A stretch of 64,000 nucleotides of DNA from Rhynchospora pubera (Eukaryota; Streptophyta; Magnoliopsida; Poales; Cyperaceae): NCBI GenBank assembly GCA_028095005.1, contig CM051460.1, positions 111,449,039 to 111,513,038 of the forward strand, in the 5' to 3' direction. Shown one piece after another: positions 59,627-64,000 of this stretch (the stretch's first letter is position 1; the number at the start of each line of letters is the position of its first letter). The position numbers and the translations under genes are program-made. Below the pieces are notes generated by a model. That model was not told where the DNA came from and searched no databases. It worked only from the letters and a program-made list of their open reading frames with translations.

Positions 59627-59977
59627 CCACAATTTTATATTTTATGAATATTTAAAATTTTTATACTTCAAACTCTGAATTTAAATTATTGATCTTGTTC
59701 AATTTAACAAGCGATGAGTTGTTATATAAGTCTTATAAAATTTGAAGTCGGTTTGATATCGATCAAGTGACCAAATGATGAACGTATAGAATTAATCTGT
59801 CATAATTAATCAGATTCATTCATTTGTTATCCACTTGATCGAATATCAAACTGACTCCAAATTTTATAAAACTTATATAGGAACACTTCGCTCATCAAAT
59901 TGAACAAGTTAAACGGTTTGGATTTAGCATTTGAAGTTTAAAAATTTTAAATATTGATAAAATATATAAAATTGTGA
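59627..59977. mobile_element. Foldback MITE in ABCC intron 11
   Basis: The two halves are imperfect reverse complements over about 165 bp each. TACCACAATTTTATATTTTA at the left pairs with ATATATAAAATTGTGACA at the right, and GATCTTGTTCAATTTAACAA pairs with CAAATTGAACAAGTTAAACG. The tip lies near 59,805. A one-armed relative (GAGCGATGCATTTTCATATA...) lies at about 61,080-61,200. I did not find a clear duplication. Confidence 0.65.
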
Positions 59978-60335
59978 CATAAAAGTTATATATAGCGGCC
60001 GAACCTTGCTCAAAAAACAAAACCTAAAAAAAAAATTAGAAGGGTGGCTAAGAATAGGCCTAGTTGGGCTTTGATTTGGTCCGGATTGACCATCTACGTA
60101 ATGGTTGCACATACTATTTTATAGTTCATTTGGACTTTTTAAGACTTTTCTAACTAAATTTGTGTTTTCATAATCTACAGTCACAAATTCTTTTTTGTTT
60201 TTCTATGTAGGTAAAATTGAGGAGTATGACGTGCCGTCTAGACTAATGAAGAAAAACTCAGCCTTTTCAAAACTTGTGCAAGAATACTGGTCTAATCGCA
60301 TGAGAAGCTCCACAATCGAAGAAAGTGAAATTTAA

Positions 60336-61557
60336 TTTCGTTTTAATATGAAAAAAAAAAGTAATCATTTGAAGCACAAAATAGGCCTAAAAAGAAACTA
60401 GTCGGACCGCAAAGGTAGTAGATTTGTGAACTTTATTTAATGTATAAGTACAGTATAGACTCTTAATTAGCATAATATTAGCTCTCTTAGGAAGCCATTT
60501 ACAATCCGCCCCTAAGTTGACGACCTTCGAGCTTCGGCTTTTAGCTTGTATCCCTTCTTCCTTTTTTTTCCTTTTTTTTTCCCTTTTTTAACATATAGTA
60601 CTCTTATTATCTTTAATAAAATTGCCGGAGTAGCTCACGTTATCTAATTTTTTTTTTTTAAATATATGTATAATTACTTTGCACCGCTATTTTCCCTATA
60701 TGATGCAAGCTTAACTCATTCTTAATTTCCATATGAGGAAATCATTACCTAGCAAAATCACAGAATTCCGTATGAGGTAAAAGAACCGCATCAAAATTGT
60801 GCTTCTCTCTTGGCGTGGAAAAAATATTTAATACCAGGTCCTATCTAAGGGACGATTGACCTTTTATAAGCGCTTAAATATATTTATTGAAAGTAAATAT
60901 CTATAACATACAGTTCTTATATTAGGCTTAACTCCCTTACCTGGGTCATATATGTGCCACAAATCCATGTATTATATAAACTACGGAGGGTTTCGGTGCT
61001 ATAAGTTTAGGGTGTCACCAAATGTCACAACTTTAATTTTTCGTTATTTTTTAAAAATTTTAAAATGTAAATGTCTAATCTAAACCGTTGATCTTCTTCG
61101 TTTTAATGAGCGATGCATTTTCATATAAGCTTTATACAATTTTGAGTTGATTTGACACTCGATCTAGAGGTCAAACCATGAATGTATTATAATTAATATG
61201 TTGTTAATAAAGCAATGGTCCATCATACGGAACAAAATAGTAGCTATATTGATGACTTGTAATATTAAAATTACAATTCCTTCATAATTTACAAAATCAG
61301 AAAAAAAAAAGAATTAAATCCAGTTGCAACCACAAAAACTCTTCCATAGAAAAGCGGTTTGTTGTCGATCGTTTCGCATTATTTTTGTAGCAGCCTGCAC
61401 TGCAACAGATGCGAGAGTACAATGGCTTATTGTCGACCATTTTACATTATTTCGTGTATGTGCACAACAACACATAATTAATAACTTAATTAATTCATCA
61501 GAAAATAAATCTGAGTGTTTTTTATGATACTCACTGCATTTCGAATGATTTAAATGT
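60336..61557. other. Intergenic; partial relative of the foldback MITE at about 60,960-61,210
   Basis: After the ABCC stop the DNA is AT-rich. Between 61,080 and 61,200 AACCGTTGATCTTCTTCG and GTTGATTTGACACTCGATC match the left arm of the intron 11 foldback element. The ORF at 61,324-61,527 has no recognised feature. Confidence 0.45.
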
Positions 61558-61945
61558 GAGTAATGCTAGAGTCAAACGCGTTTGACACTTAAGCAATCAA
61601 ATACGGATGAGATCTTAATTTTTTAAATTACAACGGCCAATATGAACCGCTCAATATTTTTTTTTATAATAAAATATCCATGGAAATCAAATTTTATATA
61701 TTTTTTAAAAAATTTTAATACATATTTTGAATTTTATGAAATTCTCAATCTAATTAGTTTTGAACTATCCAATTTAAAAAATCTGAAAAAAAAATAGTTA
61801 AAAAGTTTTTTAAAAATATAAAATTTGGTCTCTAGATATATTTTAATATGAAAATCATATTGAACGGTTCGGATCGACAATTTAAAATTTAATAGTTGAG
61901 TTTAGAATCACATGACGTCAAACGTGTTTGACTCTAGCATTACTC
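61558..61945. mobile_element. MULE-type MITE, 388 bp
   Basis: The ends GAGTAATGCTAGAGTCAAAC and GTTTGACTCTAGCATTACTC are near-perfect inverted repeats of about 30 bp. The flanks TTTAAATGT (61549-61557) and TTTAATCGT (61946-61954) agree at 7 of 9 positions, consistent with an old 9-bp Mutator-type duplication. The interior is AT-rich and itself roughly symmetric. Confidence 0.75.
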
Positions 61946-61954
61946 TTTAATCGT

Positions 61955-63034
61955 CACCTTACTCAAAAGTCAAAAAGTGTGCCACTGTGCCAGTGGTTAA
62001 TAAATTCTTATTATCATTCAACTATGTGAGAGGCTGAGAGCTATTAGTTTAACTTGAAGTGGCCCATTACAGTTGGCTATGATTTAAGGTCAAAATTTTA
62101 AAAAATAGTATTAAATTAATATAATATATTAAAAATAATATCAATATAATAAGATTAATTTAAATAGTATCACGAGATCAGAATCCTGGATTCCGAACGC
62201 AAGATCGGAATCCAGGATTCCGATCTTAGTTTTCGTTTATATATATGGGTTCCGATCTTAGCTCGCTGCCTTCGCTCTCTCGCTCTGGACGCTGCCTTCC
62301 GCGAGAACAGTAAGTTTTTTTTTAATTATTTATTTAATTATTTATTTATTTAGTTTATTAGTTTATTAATTTGTTAATTAAATTAAAAAATAATTAAAAT
62401 ATTTAAAAAATCTAACAAAATCAGGAAAAATAAAATGTAAATTTATATGTAATTTATTAATTACATTGGATTTTTTTTTGCCTTTTTATTTGTTTATTCA
62501 TTACTTAATTATTTTAAAAATACGAAAAATTACGAAAAAATCATATAAAAATTTATATGTAATTTTTATTTTTTTTGTTTTTAATAATTAAGATTTTGAT
62601 AATTAAATATGGAAAAAATTTAAAAAATGGTAATAATTGATGGTATTAATTAAAAATGTAGGGAAAAATTGTTTAGAAGAGAGTCAATCCGTTTCTACTC
62701 CAGGTTAGCTTATTTATATGTTTATTTTATTATTGTTTGAATAGAAATGTTTGTGAATTGCATGTAGATTGATTGATTGATTGTAAAATTGTGAAATGCA
62801 ATGATTGGAGAATTGTGAAATGGTTGTGAAATGCAATGATTGAATTATTGATTCATTGATACTTGTGAAATGGTTGTGAAATGCAATGATTGCTTGTGAA
62901 ATGCTTGAATGATTTATTCAAATTGGGTTGGGTTGGGTTGAAATTGGGTTCAGATTTTTGGAAAACTCTCCCAGTACAGGGGAGATGCTGCCGAAATTTT
63001 GGTAGATTTTTTACTTTATTAAATTTTAATTGCA
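61955..63034. other. Leader region of the PMD gene; hairpin and short repeats
   Basis: A hairpin AATCCTGGATTCCGA..TCGGAATCCAGGATT lies at about 62,181-62,217. A TATA-like TTTATATATATGGG follows near 62,237 and a CG-rich leader exon at about 62,255-62,308. A second leader exon is likely at 62,661-62,703 (between TGTAG and GTTAGC). From 62,770 to 62,910 TTGTGAAATGCAATGATTG is repeated several times. Confidence 0.5.
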
Positions 63035-63046
63035 GTAACAGTTGAA

Positions 63047-64000
63047 ATGCCACCGCGAAGAAGAAGACCAGAGGATCCACGAGTTCTCGGTGCGATCATG
63101 GCGCATCTACATTAGGAGGAGATCCTAGCGCTTCTTCATCTGCCCCCCCCCCATTCCTCCTCCTGCTGATCAGCTTCTGCATCTTAGTCAGTCTAAGCTT
63201 CGAGTCGTACGAGTAAGTTCTTTTTTTTATTTATATAGTTAATTCTTTTTTTATTTAGGGTTTAGGGTTTAAGGAAATAATTAATTTTTTTATTTAGATA
63301 GTTAATTATTGTATATAGTTAATAGTATATATAGGAAATAATTTGTTTTTTAAATTATTTAGGGTAAAGGGTTTAAGGAAATAATTACTTTTTTTATTTA
63401 TATAGTTAATTATTGTATATAGTTAATAGTATATATAGTAAATAATTTGTTTTTTAAATTATTTAGGCGTGGACGCCCGAAATGCATAAGGCAAAAATGA
63501 TACGAACCGAGGAGGTGGACCAGCGTCTTGTGACATTGGGCCTTATTCATTTCGTTGAGTTAGGTCACATGCCATTGGATTGTTCCATGATACAGGGTCT
63601 AACCATGTTCTGGAGGCCTGAGATCCACACGTTCCACTTTCCCCGCGTAAGCGAGATGACCGTTACTCTTGAGGTATTATTGTTTCCAAGTTCTGTTGGT
63701 ACATATTTATTCATTTATTGTTTTTTTTTTTGTTGTTTAATAAAAAAATGAAAATGAAATTTGCAGGCTGTCACCTTCATTTTTTGCTTGCCTACGACTG
63801 GACGACCGGTGACCGGTCGTACTGATTACGACGATGTGCAGAAGCTAGCAGACTTTGCATTGCCACGGGACACTCCTATGGAGGATGTTCTAGATTGCTT
63901 CAGAGAGAGGGCGACGGATCGACGTGCTGGGAGGTAACAAACGTTTTAAAATTTAATTTATAAGTTTGAGATATGCTGCAATATATATATATATATATGT
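63047..64000 (+). pseudogene. Plant mobile domain (PMD/MAIN-like) gene, 5' part, runs off window
   Basis: Exons proposed: first coding exon 63047-63212 (MPPRRRRPEDPRVL..), 63467-63673 and 63767-63933, each bordered by GT and AG. Exons 2 and 3 read AWTPEMHKAK, GLIHFVELGHMPLD, MFWRPEIHTFHFPRVSEMTV and TTGRPVTGRTDY. These are the hallmark of the plant mobile domain, found in MAIN-type nuclear proteins and in many transposon-carried genes. In exon 1 the frame hits TAG at 63113-63115. The frame that joins properly to exon 2 (HLSQSKLRVVR) is reached only beyond a run of 10 Cs (about 63,142-63,151), so exon 1 is probably frameshifted. It may be a transposon-derived copy; the rest lies beyond 64,000. 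Confidence 0.65.
63255..63466. repeat. Direct repeat of about 105 bp, two copies, in PMD intron
   Basis: The unit TTTAGGGTTTAAGGAAATAA...ATAATTTGTTTTTTAAATTA occurs twice back to back with few differences, the second copy ending at the acceptor of exon 2. The short phrase TTAATAGTATATATAG marks each unit. Confidence 0.8.

Larger units (their letters stand above)
51634..60335 (+). pseudogene. ABCC (MRP-type) transporter gene, 12 exons, stop at codon 131
   Basis: Exons are 51634-51646, 51782-53730, 54288-54608, 55226-55312, 55688-56320, 56459-56623, 56731-57025, 57264-57478, 58029-58334, 58811-58874, 59051-59290 and 60211-60335. All are GT-AG and in phase, totalling 1,471 codons. It is a full-size ABCC exporter (vacuolar or plasma-membrane transport of conjugates in this family). 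An N-terminal membrane domain is followed by TMD1, then NBD1 with Walker A GPVGAGKSS, signature LNMSGGQ, Walker B VYLLDDP and VTHQ. TMD2 follows, then NBD2 with GRTGSGKS, signature NWSAGQRQ, LVLDEA and IAHR. Exon 1 has only 13 nt. The one defect is TAA at 52159-52161 (codon 131), between WWISF and LLISAHN, where a TCA serine codon is expected. Either the allele is a recent pseudogene, or the base is an assembly error; a downstream start would lose the N-terminal domain. It is closest to the ABCC8-like plant group by general resemblance (uncertain). Confidence 0.85.

Overview
The window is nuclear DNA of a flowering plant, most probably a eudicot. It is AT-rich and gene-poor, with GT-AG introns, a plant ABCC transporter gene, endogenous plant pararetrovirus sequence, and dense class II transposons. 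No bacterial operons, tRNAs, rRNAs or CRISPR arrays were seen. I do not name a species.

Layout. 1-5.1 kb holds degenerate repeats, a 1.56 kb solo-LTR-like insertion full of GTTGCACAACG palindromes, a broken fragment of a coproporphyrinogen III oxidase gene, a Helitron 3' terminus and a small MITE. 5,130-16,678 is a complete-ended CACTA (En/Spm) transposon (here E1; TSD TAA). It carries a TNP2-type transposase gene, two small ORFs (one with three SUMO-interacting-motif-like repeats) and a multi-exon gene joining a Transposase_24-like region to a Ulp1/C48 cysteine protease. 16.7-30 kb has no convincing gene. It holds a large inverted repeat (19.4-22.4 kb) and several small transposons, three of them with target-site duplications I could read. 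30,004-41,439 is a hAT-like element (8-bp TSD) split by a second, related CACTA element (E2, 30,183-41,338, TSD GAC). 41,580-51,175 is a Mutator-like element bounded by exact 9-bp TSDs. It encloses a decayed badnavirus/tungrovirus-like endogenous pararetrovirus, and a third, non-autonomous CACTA element (48,930-50,939, TSD TGA).

51.6-60.3 kb is the one host gene: a 12-exon ABCC (MRP-type) transporter gene with all nucleotide-binding motifs, but with an in-frame TAA at codon 131. One intron holds a SINE and another holds a foldback MITE. 60.3-64.0 kb has more MITE sequence and the 5' part of a plant-mobile-domain (PMD/MAIN-like) gene that runs off the window.

How things fit together. E1 and E2 share the order TNP2 gene, then Transposase_24/Ulp1 gene, and share three consecutive palindromes just upstream of the TNP2 start. 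Both are mutated in both genes but keep good ends, so they could move only with help from another element. They differ in whether two introns are present. The layering (CACTA in hAT; pararetrovirus and CACTA inside a MULE) gives a relative order of insertions. Boundaries marked by TSDs are read directly from the sequence; family assignments rest on recognised motifs, and no database search was possible.
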